NCBI RefSeq assembly: GCF_014211975.1
Contig: NZ_CP060084.1
Location: 3,297,001 to 3,361,000 of the forward strand
Source: Teredinibacter haidensis
GTDB lineage: Bacteria > Pseudomonadota > Gammaproteobacteria > Pseudomonadales > Cellvibrionaceae
Reading direction: 5' to 3'
Length of the DNA stretch: 64,000 nucleotides
A program made the position numbers and the translations under genes. How positions within the stretch are numbered: the stretch's first letter is position 1; every line of letters begins with the position of its first letter. A model generated the notes under the pieces. It was given only the letters and a program-made list of their open reading frames with translations. It was not told the DNA's origin and did no database searches. Below are positions 63,793 through 64,000 of this stretch, one piece after another.

Positions 63793-64000
63793 TGTTCTAC
63801 GGCTTGGCAATGAGCTACCCGGTCTATCTGCTGGGCGGACTCTACGTACTTGGCTCGGTAATAGGCTGGGCGATTCTCGCGGTGTTTGCGCTCAAGGTTT
63901 ATCTATTGGGTCGGCAAAAATTCCCCATCAACCCTCTGCTATTGGTGTCTCCTGTGGTTTGGCTTTGGATACTGGCCATGCTGGTGATGCTGGTGGCTTT
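63747..64000 (+). CDS. Membrane protein, 5' part only (possible EPS polymerase or ligase)
   Basis: From ATG 63747 the frame reads MAQTIFNRLTAEEQLVFYGLAMSYPVYLLGGLYVLGSVIGW and stays open to the window end. At least two to three membrane helices in 84 residues. Overlap with the Wzz-like gene and its operon place suggest a Wzy-type polymerase or O-antigen-ligase-like protein; the conserved part is outside the window, so this is a guess. Confidence 0.6.
   Translation, partial: MAQTIFNRLTAEEQLVFYGLAMSYPVYLLGGLYVLGSVIGWAILAVFALKVYLLGRQKFPINPLLLVSPVVWLWILAMLVMLVA

Overview
The window looks like the chromosome of a marine or wood-associated polysaccharide-degrading gammaproteobacterium of the Cellvibrionaceae type (Saccharophagus/Teredinibacter-like). 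Three things point there: pseudomonad-like housekeeping synteny (rpoN-ptsN-rapZ-ptsO; yhdP-rng-maf-mreDCB facing gatCAB; moeB-prmC-prfA-hemA facing TPR protein-lolB-ispE-tRNA-prs-rplY-pth-ychF), an esterase with CBM10 modules joined by long polyserine linkers, and a large TonB-dependent receptor. The genus is inferred, not proven.

Layout. 1-5 kb: the 3' part of rpoN, the nitrogen-PTS genes ptsN-rapZ-ptsO, mgtE and darP. 5-17 kb, mostly minus strand: a nitrilase-family amidohydrolase, a secreted CBM10 esterase, then yhdP, rng, maf and mreDCB. 17-24.5 kb: gatCAB, a small conserved protein, a CysZ-like membrane protein, a REC-REC-GGDEF protein with a degenerate active site, and rhlB. 24.8-27.2 kb: a UDP-sugar dehydrogenase and a UDP-uronate epimerase. 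27.3-41 kb: a TonB receptor and the two housekeeping blocks named above.

41.1-48.9 kb is accessory DNA. It holds three 132-bp direct repeats abutting an elongator tRNA-Met gene, an array of seven 65-bp G/C-tract repeats, decayed genes, and what I read as an integron cassette cluster without an integrase. Two attC-like sites carry complementary core boxes and extrahelical bases. They bound a 2.8-kb cassette encoding a frameshifted SMC/RloC-like ATPase. A remnant of a group II intron maturase lies at the far edge.

49.8-64 kb couples signalling to exopolysaccharide (EPS) synthesis. A nitric-oxide sensing module (H-NOX, soluble histidine kinase, degenerate HD-GYP response regulator, HTH response regulator) sits beside a flippase/glycosyltransferase pair, an NtrC-type sigma-54 activator and EPS genes (glycosyltransferases, a polyprenyl sugar-phosphate transferase, Wza-like export lipoprotein, Wzz-like chain-length protein, start of a membrane protein). 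I find five sigma-54 promoter sequences (GG-N10-GC with good flanks), one in front of each EPS transcription unit. The simplest model is an NO-responsive phosphorelay driving an RpoN-dependent EPS regulon. The promoters are visible in the sequence; the NO-to-NtrC link is inference.
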